DNA from: Polyodon spathula
Taxonomy: Eukaryota; Chordata; Actinopteri; Acipenseriformes; Polyodontidae
Direction of reading: 5' to 3'
Assembly (NCBI RefSeq): GCF_017654505.1
Contig: NC_054536.1
Coordinates: 35,670,970 to 35,734,969 of the forward strand
Length of the DNA stretch: 64,000 nucleotides
Shown here: positions 21,655-33,370 of the stretch, piece by piece
Position numbering within the stretch: the first letter of the stretch is position 1
Layout: each line of letters opens with the position of its first letter
Notes under the pieces: generated by a model
The model's input: only the letters and a program-made list of their open reading frames with translations
Told to the model about the DNA's origin: nothing
The model's database searches: none
Program-made: the position numbers and the translations under genes

Positions 21655-23237
21655 CTTTTACAAAACAAGTACATTAAAACGATGTTTGTGGGATACAACT
21701 CACTACCCAAAATTCAGATAAGCAGCTCATTATTATTAGTAGTATTGTTGTTGCGAACTTTACATAACCAGTACACTATAAATATATAACCTGCTTCAAT
21801 ACTGGCCTTGGCTCACCCACTTTTAGAAAGGCTCCGGTGTGATCGAGCATATATCCTTATTTTTTATATTCTCTTAGTTGGTCCATAGGCAGATAATTTG
21901 GCCCTAGCAATGTAATTAGTTACACTAAAAAATATAAAATGTGCTTGTAACTGACGTAACAACTTAAGTCTTATGAAATTAACTTGTATAAAAAGTAAAC
22001 ATAAGAAAATAAGTTTGTAAATTCACAGGCTTTTTGAATTGTAGTTAAAAATTGCTAACAGTTTTTTTTGCTGACAACTAATAAAAAAATGTGCTTTTTT
22101 AAAAAAAAAAATTTTAAGGTTTCTTGAGTTTGTTTATTATACAGTCATGGAAGTACTTGTTTATTACGAATGCATTTATGAATAACTAAGATGGCAAAAC
22201 TGCCTCCGAATGTCCCTGCCCAAAATATTGTGGAATGCACCATTGGTAACTGTATAAAAAAAATCTGGATGTAGTGTGTATTGAAGATTACAGATTCTAT
22301 TTAATAACTCAGCATCGCTTACAGTGTTAAGCACTCCAGATATTTGGGGCAAACTCAGCTGTTTGCACCTCGTTTCCTGCCACTCACCTAGATTTTAATA
22401 ACAAATGCACCTAATTACAGTGATTAAGCCCTTTACCATATACCTGGCTATCTAATCATATCACATAGTGTCATGTTATACAGCAGTGGCTGCCAGGAAC
22501 AGGACCCGGAAGTCTGCGTCTAACGCTGCAGTGTATAAGTTATTTTTTGGACTTGTTAAAATTACTTTTCATTACATTTAAATAGATTTTAGTACTTTTT
22601 ATTATTAATGAGTCTGTCTTAAATTAAGTTTGTTAACTACATACATGTTTAATAGGTTTACTCTGTACTGGTGATTTGAAGGCATTTAGAATATCAGATT
22701 AATGAGAGTGTGATGCTGTCCACCACTTCACCAAACAGAAATGTGCCAGATAAGTAGTGGCAACTGTATTAATAATCTCTGTCATTATTAATGCCTCCTC
22801 CGTGACATTTAGAAATGTCTAGTAGGGAGGGGTGGAGTTAAGCATGGGGAAGGAGGCATCTTGATTTCCTGCTGAGCTTCACCTGTTTTTCATGGAACAC
22901 CCTTAAAATCTAATTAAGGAGACCTTATTCTTGAGGTAAACTAAATAAATGTACATTTACAAATAATATTACATTCTTAATTAATATTATTGATGGCAGA
23001 AACAGTAACCCAAATGCCTGAAACATTGTCCAGTTTGTGTGTGATAAATTAGCCTACATTTAATTTAAGCATTTGATGTATTTTACTGTTTCTCTAGAAC
23101 ATACAAAATAATAAATTCATACATCATAGATGTGTGGATGTGTGTGAGCAGATGATGGTACTAGTGGTACACAGGTACATACTTTTTCAATTGGAGTTTA
23201 CAATTTTAAAAATCCTTTTTATGCTGGTCCCCTACCT
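21655..23237. other. Unannotated AT-rich DNA
   Basis: No recognised element or exon. Confidence 0.5.
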
Positions 23238-23295
23238 CAGTGGTGCGCAAACTTTTTAGAAGCCACCCCCCTTACTTTTTGGGGCAGGGCAAAGT
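23238..23295 (+). mobile_element. hAT-type terminal repeat
   Basis: CAGTGGTGCGCAAACTTTTT is a hAT-style end. It lies directly before the transposase-like coding relic, but no matching right end was seen near 31.5 kb, so linkage to that relic is unproven. Confidence 0.45.
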
Positions 23296-24399
23296 AGGAT
23301 TATTAAAAGAAAGAGAATTGAGATAGAACTTAGCAAGGGTGAGAAAATCAAGACTAGGAAAAGCAATGGCTAAAGGTTCTGAAGTCGCATCTGTATCTAC
23401 ATCCAGTGAGTCACCATTCAAAGCATATAGGCCTGCACAATCTTTTGGCAAAGCAATAAGGAGAGTGAACATTGCATTGCCTAAGTCCAAAAAGAAAGCT
23501 GTTGTACTTAAGAAACTAGCGCATAACTTAACAAGTCCCAAAAACCCATGACTGTGCCATCTGACCTTGAGAAAGCTGCCCAACAGTTCTACTTTGTCAC
23601 TGTTGGGAGCAATGGGAAGAAGGAAAGGATCCAGATGAAAGTACTAAAGACAATGGTCTTGGAAGCTTTTGAGCAGTTCAAAAATGAAAACACAAATGTC
23701 AAACTTGGGAAGTCAAAATTTGCAAGTTTATGCCCCAAACATGTGTTGCCTGTGTCTGAGAAAGATCACAGCCCGTGTTGCTGCTCATACCGTGAAAACT
23801 CTGAAATGTTGCTGGATGGAGCAAGGACAATGGAGCCAGATTTACCCTGTAAGGAGACCCTCGTTGAAAAGTCTGTCTGTGGGTGGATTCTGAAATGCCA
23901 CCTTGGAGTGTGGCTCATGCAAAAATATAAAAAAAATATGGATGAAGTGTTTCAGCAAAATGATGATGACACCACCCCTTGCCATACCACCAATGGAATG
24001 ATGAAAAGGTACAAATTAATGCTACTCTAAGCAGTGCAAAAGCAGAAGTAACTGAACAACTTGCATTCATGCAATGCCATAGCTACATAGCCAAGAAACA
24101 GCTCCGTCAAATAAGAGCTCTGAAAGAACACCTTGCAGATGGTAAAGCAGTTCTGCAAGAAGACTTCTCTGAAAAAAAAATGAGCAGCAAGATGTCAGCA
24201 CGCTAGGTTACAAATGGAGTAACACTTTTCACAACTGTCATCACAACCAACACTGGCAGCATGTCTTATGTGGTTGTCAGCAGCGTTCCCTCTAAGGCTA
24301 AAATGTGCACAATTTTCGCAATAACTGGCAACAACCTTCCGCTCAGTTTACTAACTTTCACAAGCTATCACTGTAACATTGCGCAGAGCTGAGTGCCTA

Positions 24400-26280
24400 C
24401 GGAAGCGTTACAAAAAGAAGGAGCGTGCGAGAACTAACTTTTATAAAGATCCTTTCAAATTTGTAAAGAAGATACTCACCAATGAGAAAAATGGCACACT
24501 AAAACACATACAGATTCAAAAAGGCAGGAGCCTATGTCAGTTCCTTCAGACGTCCCACCTATCAATCCACCAGAATACCAAATGGAGGACTGTGCACCTA
24601 AGTGGAAATAAGTAGAGCAAGCTGTGAAAAAAGCAAGGGCGTCATCATCTCAAGGGCCTAATGGAGTTCCGTACAGAGTGTACAAGAGTGCTTCAGGAGT
24701 TCCACGAATCCTGTGGAAATTGATGAAAGTGGCATGGAAAAAACAGGTTGTACCAAGAACATGGCGCTGAGCAGGTGGAGTCTTTATACCAAAAGAAAAA
24801 GATTCTACAAGCATCAGTCAGTTTCACCCTATTTCCCTATTAAATGTAGAAGGCAAGATTTTCTTCAGCATTATTGCTCAGAGATTGTCAACCTACCTAT
24901 TAAAGAACTGCTTCATTAACACTTCAGTACAAAAAGCGGGCATTCCAGGTTTCCCAGGAAGCTTAGAACACATCAGCGTGATCTGGCAACAAATTAAATC
25001 AGCTAAAAAGGAGAGGAAGGAGCTCCATGTGGGAATTCCTGGACTTGGTTAATGTATATGGTTCAGTGCCACATGAACTTCTTTGGGCAGCATTTGATTT
25101 TTCCAGCGTACGATGACAATAACAATTAGTGAAAGCCTACTTTGGAGATTTGCAATTTAGTTTTTCAACTTCAGAATTCAACACTACATGGCAACGCCTA
25201 GAAGGTGGAATAACGACAGGATGTAACATTTCTCCACTGGCTTTTACCATGGCAATGGAAGTAATTATTAGGGCATCAAAATGGGTAGTGGGAGGATAGC
25301 ACTTGGCTTCTGGAACGCGACTACCACCAATTTGAACATACATGGATGATATGACAACAATGAATACAACAGTAGCCTGCACTAATTGGTTATTGGGCAA
25401 ATTAACCAATAACATTGAATGAGCATGAATGCAATTGAAGCCCACTAAATCAAGGAGCATCTCTATAATTAAAAAGGTAAAGTAGTAGATAAAAGGTTCT
25501 ACATGAATGATGAGGCAATACCAACAGTATTGGAGAAACCAGTGAAAAGTCTTGGGAGATGGTACAACACGGATCTGAAAGGACAAAGTTCATGTGGGAG
25601 AAGTTAGACAACAAGCAGTGGAAGGGTTGAAGAGCATAGACAGCAGAGCTTTACTGGGCAAACTGAAACTCTGGCGCTTTCAGTTTGGTCTACTGCCAAG
25701 ACTGCTGTGGCCACTGACTGTGTACGTGGTTTCCTTGACAACGGTTGAAAAGCGGGAAGCTTTAATCAGTTCATACGTCAGCAAATGGTTGGGAGTTCCA
25801 CGCTGCCTCAGCAGAGTGGGACTTTATGGTAAAGGAATACTGGAGCTACCAACCACTGCTCTAACCGAGGAGTTTAAGTGTGCCAAAGTTAGACTGGAAA
25901 TTACATTACTAGATTTACACAACAAATGTGTAAGGGAGGCAGCACCTGTGTTGAAAACTGGAATAAAATGGATGGCAAAGAAAGCTGAGGAAGTTGCTAA
26001 GGCTGCCCCTCGAATCGTGATATTATGGGGCAAGTTCAGCATGGAAGAGAGGGTCTTGGTTTCAACTCAGCTCCTCCTACATGGCATAAGGCACCTCAGC
26101 TCAACGGGGGAAGCTGGTAGTCAACGAGTTGCAAAAGCAGGAGCAGAGGATCAGGTGAGTAAAGGCAGTTTCTCAGGCCAAGCAGGGAGAATGGATGACC
26201 TGGGAGAGCGTGGAACAATGCAAGATCGGTTGGCAAGACCTATGGACAATGGAACAAAGCAGGACCAGTTTCCTCATTAG
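24400..26280 (+). pseudogene. RLE LINE reverse transcriptase (frameshifted)
   Basis: The RT would prime cDNA synthesis on nicked chromosomal DNA. Visible blocks are, after a leader, KARASSSQGPNGVPYRVYK (about 24,630), QFHPISLLNVEGKIFFSI (about 24,820), SVQKAGIPGFPG (about 24,930), and the catalytic YMDD at 25,339-25,350. The thumb and linker frame at 25,594-26,280 then includes LWRFQFGLLPRLLWPLTVY and KWLGVPRCLSRVGLYGKG. Frames change at least at 24,610, 24,770, 25,050 and 25,590, and stops occur beside YMDD. Block order and spacing match the R2-like group as I know it. Confidence 0.75.
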
Positions 26281-26344
26281 CTCAACATATGATGTTCTCC
26301 CATCACCACAGAACCTAAACCTCTGGGTGGGTTAGGATCCCTCA

Positions 26345-26395
26345 TGTCCCTTGTGTTCATCACCTGCAACATTAAGGCACATTTTGACAGGGTGT
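26345..26395 (+). pseudogene. CCHC zinc knuckle of the RLE LINE
   Basis: Codons at 26,345-26,395 give CPLCSSPATLRHILTGC, a C-X2-C-X7-H-X4-C knuckle between RT and endonuclease, as in R2-type proteins. Confidence 0.75.
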
Positions 26396-26604
26396 AAGGA
26401 CGGTTTACTTGGTGTCATGACCAGGTGCTGCAATGTTTGTCTTAGCATTGGAAGACAAGCATAACCTGTCCAATAAGTTGCCACCAGTTCCATCAAAGCA
26501 TCACACACAAAAGACCATATTCCTGTCCAAGAGAGAAACCACCAAGAAAAGGTGTTAAAAGCAAGCCTCACCCAGGACAACTGGAAGCTGCTAGAGACTG
26601 GAAG

Positions 26605-26870
26605 ATGCTGGCAGATGTTGGTCAACTGCTTATTTTTCCACCTGAGATTGTCACCACTAACCTTCGACCAGACACTGTCTTGTGGTCTGGATCAGCACGC
26701 CTTGTTCATCTGGTAGAGTTAACAGTGCCATGGGAGGATGCTGTGGATGAGGCATATGAAAGGAAGAAACTTTGTTATGCTCAGCTAGCTACTGAAGCTG
26801 AACAGCGAGGATGGAAAGTCTGAGTTTACCCAGTGGAGGTGGGTTGTCGAGGATTTGTGGCACGCTCTAC
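26605..26870 (+). pseudogene. Restriction-like endonuclease domain of the RLE LINE
   Basis: The 72-codon open frame reads PPEIVTTNLRPDTVLW, then VHLVELTVPWEDAVDEAYE. This is the PD...ExT core of the PD-(D/E)XK fold that nicks the target for primed reverse transcription. The Asp of RPD is residue 23 and the Glu of VELT is residue 38. A stop after GWKV is followed in the same frame by VYPVEVGCRGFVA, the next conserved block, so the stop is a single late lesion. The frame then runs to the 3' UTR. Confidence 0.8.
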
Positions 26871-28860
26871 AACCCAGTTTCTCAGAGACGTCGGGTTCAA
26901 TGGGCAAGAGTTGGGTCGCACAGTGAAGAACTTATCTGAAGCAGCACAAAGCAGCAGCAACTGGCTGTGGTTGAGACGGAAAGATTATGGATGGGGATCT
27001 CAAGCACAATAGAAAGAAAGCAAAGCTGATGTACGGGTAAGTAAGCTAACTTTCAACCATGGCCATTTCTTAATTGCATTATATTTTTCTGATGACAAAG
27101 AAATGAGCTCAAAACTATTTTTCTAGCTATACAATCTTTAAAGGAAATTGATCACTTTACTTTGTAAAGGACATAGTCACTACACTACACACTGTTGGTT
27201 TCACAAAGACATTCTGTCTGGAGACACACCTCTTTTTATATTTTGCAAATGGCACTGCAGAATTAGGAAAAAAACAATTAAGGCGATTAATTATGCACTT
27301 ACATTAAACGGGGCGCTATTTAAATTAAAATCGGGTAATACATAGCAGTGAACCTGTTTTAGAGCAACAAGTCAGTCAACACGCCTTTATCAGGGTTTCA
27401 TAATTTATCTTTTTTATTATTATTATGCCAGTAAAACGCTAAAGTTAATTTCTGGAGTACTGTACATAGAATTACTCTCACATGACATTGCTGGACTGTT
27501 ACTAAAGTGTTTCATATTTTTTATTGCTACCGTAAATGTCAGCAATAAGCTAAACAGGTCCTTTCAACACACCTTTATTTGTAGACTTAACTACTGTGTT
27601 AGTGGAAGACTATAAATATGATTCTCACAACTGTGCTGGACATTTGCTTTTCTGAACTGTTGTAATATAATTATTAGGTTTTCCTACTTATGTTAATGAC
27701 AGGTTTGAAGTGTCTTCAGGTGCTTTGCTTACCATTACAGCAACAAGAGCCTGATTAAAAAAAAAAAAAAAAAGAATTGTGGTAATATTTATAAAATGTA
27801 GTTATTTTAACTGCAAACATTATATTTATGTTCAAATGTCATATTTAATTATTAATACATTGATAAAAAGTGGGAACAAATGGAATTGGCCATTTTTGAA
27901 AAGCGGAATTTGGTATTCCCAAGAATGGAACAATTAGTAGCCGTAAAGATGGTTACAATTGAAGGCAGCGCAGATGCCAGTGTTTTATGCAGTAGTATAA
28001 AACAATGTTATGCCGTTCACCAGTTAAGCATGCCGTCTATATCTATGATAACAACCGACAGGGCTGCATAGGATCAGATGATGATTCCAAATCAGGAGGC
28101 AGAGCTACAACAACTGTCTTGTTTAAATTTAAAGTAGATGTTAAAATTATTGAGAGACTTGTGTTGGAACATTGTTTAAAAATTGCATAATGCAACAAAA
28201 ACATATTAAATGCGTGGCTGAAGGTTTCTTGCTCATAATTTACCCTTTTTCAGTCAAAAAAGGCAAGTTTCTCGGTATCTAAAAAGCTTCGCGGGAATGC
28301 TGTTGTCAGTGATGAACTCCATCATGACAAGTTTACAGTTGCGACCTTCAATAGAGCAATTCTGGAAATAGCAGTATCTGAAGGTTTCATCATTCACAAG
28401 CTGCATATCTTTTCAGATGGAGCAGGCAGCCAGTTAAAAAAATCACTTCACTCTTTCCAATCTAGTAAGTCCAGAGGTCATTTACAAAGATCTTGAGGAA
28501 GTAATTGGAGCTTCTTTGCTACTGCATATGGCAAAGGTTCAGTTGACAGAGTGGGTGGCACAAGGAGTTTGCTACCGTAGCCCCAACACCCTTGTGCTCT
28601 ATGTAGGTGCTGAACAGGTTGCCGATGTCCAAATGAACTGGAGGAACTTCCTGGACAGGAAATTTGCCTAAGACCACCCCCTGAAACTCTCAGTGTCCAC
28701 TAATTCAAGTCTGCCTCTCCATCAGAACTTCAGTATCAGTAGTCAGCCCTTCCCTGTCAGACACAGCTGTTGAGTACACCATGGTGTCTATTTTGAAAAA
28801 GCATAACCTAAGAGATGAGCCTAGCACTTCTGGAGGTCAAGTGTCCTCTCAGACTGAGAC

Positions 28861-31128
28861 TAGGGTTGTGCCAATATTCAATATTATTGTATATCGCGAT
28901 ACTGGAAAAGGTGGACAGTTTTATATATTATATTCATACCTTGTCGTATTAAAACATAGTATCGCCCCTTTGTGGAGGTTTAGAACAGGATCGTTGTTAC
29001 TTTCTTTTCCAGGATGTTGTTTTCCCTGCTGCTGCCGTCAGCTGGATGCGTGCTTGTGTGTGTGATATTCGGGGAAGGCGTCTTAGACTGGATGCGTTAT
29101 CCACATTCTGTGTGTTCGTTTGGATGAAACAAGCAGCAGAGGGGGTAAGAGAAAGTTTGAATGTTGGTGGTTGCACCCAGCGTGAGTCCACTGCTTAACA
29201 ACTGATTAGTGTTTACTAAGAGAGACTTAAGGCAGTGACGTTACGCTTTGCTACCATTTTCTTTCTTTCTTTATTTTTAATAAAAATGCAATTTTACAAA
29301 AGAGGCAGTATTGAGAACAACATATAATACATATTATTATACATATTGTGTTCGGATACAGCATCTTTTAATTAATAGTATAATCAAGAAAAAAGAAAAC
29401 GCTTTACTACTCAACCAAACTATATCAAGTTGGTTCTCGGAACAAACAAGATATCAGGTCTGCACGTAGGTGTTTTTTTGGTGTGATACAAATAGAAACA
29501 TTTTTGCAAAGGATTTTCCAAACAAAGCATGAGCTGAACACATTATGTTCAAATATGAGGAAAGGTAAAGTTATTTATTTATTTATTTTATTTTAACAAT
29601 CAAATGAGACTGTTAAACTTAATGCTTCACTATGGTAAAATACAAATGTGAAAAGGTGCGAGTCTGAGACATTGTTGTCGAGCAAGCCCGCCGCTTGGCA
29701 CATGCAAACACGCAAGCTGAGTCTACTAAATGCTCCAGGAATTAAAAAAACAAAAACAAAACACAGGAAGTGGTAGTGTTTGTGGGAAAATCATTCTATA
29801 TAGAGGGGTTCGTTATAGCGAAAAGACAATCAAAATGAACGATAAACTTGAGTAAATTAATGAGATGAGGTTGTGAATAAAAGTAGAATTACATGTACCT
29901 GTTCGTCACATGTATGCAGTATTCTGCCTATGCTTTATCTTATTTGTTAACGCATTAAAAACGCAGAATCGTTTCAAAGTGCACCAAATCTTAATCCAAC
30001 ACGCAAGAATTCAAGATTGATCTTTTATTCCAAATCAACCCGACATGAAAAGTTTGACATGAGAAGTTATTCAGATACTCAAGTTTTTTCGTTTTTTTAA
30101 AAAAATGTATTCATTTAATCAATCAATTTTGCTTTGCCGCATGGTTGCTGAACAAGCCAGAAAACCAAAGTGCTTTTTGACAACCTGTATTCATGACAGA
30201 GCTATGCCTGCGTTACTCCTTTTTTTCCCCAAACGATCATTATAGTTTCCAGATTTGCTACAACATAAAATGATGTTCGTTTCGGGGGCATAGTTACATA
30301 CACATTCTTATTAAGATAAAAGTGTTGATTTCACTGCGGAGGTGGCATCCCGTGGTTACAGACCGGATGTTGACAGTGTGTGTATATTGTAACAAAAATC
30401 CTCCACGTAAAAAAGAATGAGCCTTCAGTCGATTCAGGGCCAAACTCGATATTTATTACACTAATACATGATGAAAGATAATCTGCCAATTGTTAACTAA
30501 CAATTAACAGGTCGCTGTGGAACTATTCTGTCTCACTTTATTCGCTTCTCTTTGCTTCACAACAGACACGCCCCTGTTTTTAGACCCAGTTAGTCCCGCC
30601 TCGTCCCACTTCACGGCCAGTCACCAGCATCTCCTGTGGTCCATGCCTCTCCCCCATAGGCTGTTCGACTGATGTGACACACAGCCGCTCCTACTGCAAG
30701 GGTTCCTGCACTGCACAGACCTTGCATAGCGTACGTTACGATATTATCTTTTTTTTATTTATTATTATTTGGGGTCTAGGCTCATTATAGCCAAAGATTT
30801 GTTTTAATGATGGTCGTTATAGCGAGGGTATTTCAAAATGTTCAACAAATAACAGCTGGCTTAACGCAATCACGCTAAATTGGTTAAAACGGCCATTAAA
30901 TGGGATTGTTTTTAACATTGATGTTCATTTGAGTTTCCTTTCCGTTTGTTGTTTTTATTTTTTTTAGGGGGGGGGGCGCACATGGTTTTGACTTTGTGTA
31001 TGTTTTTTGGTGGGCTGGCGGCAGGTATGTTATCGAGGCTTACGTTCTCAAATCTATATGTGCTGTTGGGGCCTCAAAAATGACGGTATTATCAAATATC
31101 GCAATATTTTTTATATTACCGTCATGGT
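28861..31128. mobile_element. Second element splitting the pseudogene
   Basis: It starts TAGGGTTGTGCCAATATTC and carries subterminal TATATCGCGATACT. Near the right edge CAAATATCGCAATAT is roughly its inverse, as in fish elements whose ends encode 'gggctgcacgatat'-type sequence. The exact right end is not preserved. Removing 28,861 to about 31,128 brings pseudogene pieces 2 and 3 together. A Tigger element is nested inside. Confidence 0.5.
29803..30830. mobile_element. pogo/Tigger-like element (~1 kb, non-coding)
   Basis: The left side GGTTCGTTATAGCGAA and right side GGTCGTTATAGCGAGGGTA are inverted-type Tigger ends. The subterminal 'gaataaaagtagaattacatgta' matches the copy at 18,976. No transposase is readable. 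Internal 30,390-30,720 has a different, GC-richer texture and could be another nested insert, possibly an LTR. Confidence 0.6.
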
Positions 31129-31470
31129 ATGAAAATTATTAAAAATACCTTAACTGAGACATCCACTACTCGACCCATTATGGAGATCCAGGCAGAACAG
31201 TATGCTGTGGACTATGTGGACATATTTAACTTGGGGCGAGTCCTAAGGACTGGAGTTAAAACTGGATTTTGGTGCATTAAGTTTTTGCACCAGGTCTCCA
31301 GTGATGGTAAACTGTATTTTACATGGCCCAAAACAGACGATTATGAGGAGGTCCACAAATTGGCCAGTCACATTGGAAGGTTGGAGGGACTTTAAAATCC
31401 AGAATATCAAATATTCAAACTTGCTTTGCAGATATTCAGAAGCAGTAGAGAATATCTCACTGAACTGTAA

Positions 31471-32185
31471 TGAAGCATTAAGGCACACTTAAGGTGTTAT
31501 ATAAGAGATGACACGAAGCGGGGTGCCATTAACCCTTAAGTGTGCGGTTATATCATTTTAACCCTTAACCCAGGAGTGCCTTAACCCTTTGTAGTCCATT
31601 TATTCAGCGCCTGTCAGGTCCAATTTATTTTCACACGCGCCATTTATTTTACACACGCTGTTTAAAAGTAATTTTATTCATAATAAAACAGGTTTAAAAG
31701 ACACTGCATATCAACAGGACACAGTACTGCATCTCCAGTCCTACTTCACCCCTTGTTCAGTAAAAATGTACTATTTAAGCGACAGAGCCCATCGATGTGG
31801 GCTCTACCATGGTGGTAGATGACTGCGACTGTAGTTATGCGTCCCGAGCCATAGGTGAGGGCACAAACGAAAGTCAAGGTCACGATACAGCACATACTGA
31901 GAGGGCTCTATCACTATTAGGAAACGATTTACTTCTTTATTTTCTCTTTAAAAAAAACTTTAAAACCTGTATTTATCTTGAACTTCTGATATTTTGACAG
32001 GTAACCGTCCGCTGAGGAAAATTGTCCCTAACAATTAGAAAAACGACATACACATAGAGAAAATGTTATTATTATTATTAAAAGTATTACTATTTAGCCA
32101 ATATATTTATTTATTGGGGTCTTACTCTTTCTTATTATAATTTATCTGGACATGTACAATTGTTGAATAATCCATGTAGTATTGA
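31471..32185. other. Unassigned DNA with a piggyBac-like end
   Basis: TTAACCCTTTGTAGTCC at 31,581 has the TTAA target and CCCTTTG start of piggyBac MITEs. No right end was found. The rest is unrecognised. Confidence 0.3.
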
Positions 32186-32189
32186 GTCT

Positions 32190-32432
32190 GACTCTAAACT
32201 TTGTTGGAGGCGGGGCTTCATTCAAGCTGGCAGGGAGTGGATTGGCTGGTGCTGAAAGACCTGAAACAGGGTTGGGAGTTTGACTGGCTGATTTTGAGGG
32301 AAGGTGTTGCTTGGATCCTAATGATGACATAATTGTGGACCAATCATGTTTTTCCTGTTGATTTGCTGTCCAGTAGCTGTGAACTGAGCTTTCACTACGG
32401 GGTCCTGTCACAGACATGATTTCGCTTGTCTC
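32190..32432 (-). other. Orphan open frame, possible exon
   Basis: About 80 codons on the minus strand stay open from the edge of the MITE at 32,434. They read Ser/Pro-rich sequence such as SVTGPRSESSVHSYWTANQQ and LSAPANPLPASLNEAPPPTK. Candidate splice signals exist (an AG at about 32,433 and a GT after the final TK). It lies on the same strand as the putative CDYL exon 1, but matches no CDYL sequence I know. It may be an alternative exon, a gene relic or chance. Confidence 0.25.
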
Positions 32433-32433
32433 T

Positions 32434-32735
32434 AGACCAGTGGTTCTCAATCCTGGTCCTGGGGGAACACTGCCCTGCTGGTTTTTGTTCCACCAAGCAC
32501 TCAATTACATAAATGAACCCTCAGTTGAACTAATAATTAGCTTAATTAGATTTTTTAAATAGATTAGCTTATAAAAAGTTTAAGAATTTAACTTCATTAT
32601 ACAATTTTATACCTAAAGTGAAATCTCCATCTGTTTAAAACAATTAAAAAGCTCATTAGGCAAATTATTAGTTCAATTAAGGGTTCAATTATGTAAATGA
32701 GCGCTTGGTTGGAACAAAAACCAGCAGGACAGTTC
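32434..32735. mobile_element. Palindromic hAT-type MITE
   Basis: It starts CCAGTGGTTCTCAATCCTGG. The inner arms GCTGGTTTTTGTTCCACCAAG and CTTGGTTGGAACAAAAACCAGC are inverted, with TTCAATTA repeats between them. The outer part of the right arm is missing (GGACAGTTCAAG), so the right end is truncated. Confidence 0.75.
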
Positions 32736-33315
32736 AAGTCAAAATGAACAAACAATTCACAGGTATCGCGTCAGTTACAGTAAATGTTGCGTCAGTTACA
32801 CCCTAAACTTGCTGTCAATAAACATTCTACTTTGGCAATCCATTTCATTTTTGTTGCATTAAAGTATTATATGTTGACGTATTTATGTGAACATATAATA
32901 ACTTGGACTCATAACTTCAGTGAAGTGTGACAAACAATAACATCAAATGTCGTGTATTTTGTGTTGCATCAATTATGACTGTTCCACTTTAATTATAAAA
33001 GCTCTCAGATTGTATTGATTTACATTTTATTTTGAAAATGGTATGTTATGACCTGGGATCCTAGTTTTCCACAATTAAAAAAAAAGAAATTCTCCGATAA
33101 AAAAAGAAGAATCTGTGTTATTCCCCAAGTAAAATAAAAGGGCTAAAATGAGTTTTCCCTGCCACAGAAGACACTCAAACAGTACTACTGGGTAACAGTT
33201 AACACAAGAAGTATTTATTGTTGTTCATGTTACACTTGTTGTGTCTCTATGTTGTATTTTAGTTTATTACTTTAACTATTCTTGAACTGTAACCTTGTAT
33301 CACAATGTAACAAGT
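32736..33315. other. Unannotated AT-rich DNA
   Basis: No element recognised. Confidence 0.5.
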
Positions 33316-33370
33316 GTAAGTCGCTTCGGATAAATGCATCTGCTAAATAAACAAATAAATAAATAAAATG
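33316..33370 (+). mobile_element. 3' tail of an L2-type LINE or its SINE
   Basis: GTAAGTCGCTTCGGATAAAT followed by GCATCTGCTAAATAA and (AAAT)n is the classic fish tail shared by L2-like LINEs and SINEs that borrow it. The body upstream is not recognised. Confidence 0.65.

Larger units (their letters stand above)
24385..27041 (+). mobile_element. RLE-type non-LTR retrotransposon, 5'-truncated
   Basis: The order is reverse transcriptase, then CCHC knuckle, then restriction-like endonuclease, as in R2/R4/NeSL/Hero-type LINEs. The 3' end (GATGTACGGGTAAG) is fixed by comparison with the fragment at 1-130. Sequence before about 24,385 belongs to the surrounding hAT. The N-terminal zinc-finger and Myb part of a full element is missing. 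I do not assign the exact clade. Confidence 0.8.
24281..28301. mobile_element. hAT element with 8-bp duplication, inserted in the pseudogene
   Basis: The left end CAGCGTTCCCTCTAAG and right end CTTCGCGGGAATGCT are imperfect inverted repeats of hAT type. GTTGTCAG is present at 24,273-24,280 and again at 28,302-28,309. Taking out the element and one copy of that octamer restores an open reading path in the flanking gene (VVS followed by DELHH), which independently supports the boundaries. The interior holds an RLE LINE (about 24,385-27,041) and 1.2 kb of unassigned sequence (27,042-28,301). A short frame at 27,880-28,068 is not recognised. Confidence 0.85.
23296..31470 (+). pseudogene. Transposase-like gene split into three pieces by nested insertions
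   Basis: Piece 1 (23,296-24,280) has a basic N-terminus, then KLGKSKFASLCPKHVLPVSE, then a Cys-rich CCCSYRENSEMLLD. After frameshifts it reads AFMQCHSYIAKKQLRQIRAL and ends in VTLFTTV..SYVVVS. Piece 2 (28,302-28,860) resumes with VVSDELHHDKFTVATFNRA, then IFSDGAGSQLKK and WSFFATAYGKG. Piece 3 (about 31,130-31,470) reads DYVDIFNLGRVLRTGV, then GKLYFTWPKTDDYEEVH, and ends at TAA 31,468-31,470. From memory this matches an intronless, uncharacterised fish and invertebrate protein family with a 'DGxxSQFKN' block that looks like a DDE-type transposase. The class is not known to me. Many stops and shifts make it dead. It could also be a retired domesticated gene. Confidence 0.6.

Noticed and set aside
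25137..25586. 149-codon minus-strand open frame
   Set aside because: It is antisense to the LINE reverse transcriptase, whose YMDD and flanking blocks lie on the plus strand.
31785..31804. GAGCCC..GGGCTC hairpin
   Set aside because: Only a 6-bp stem with an 8-base loop; expected by chance at this scale.
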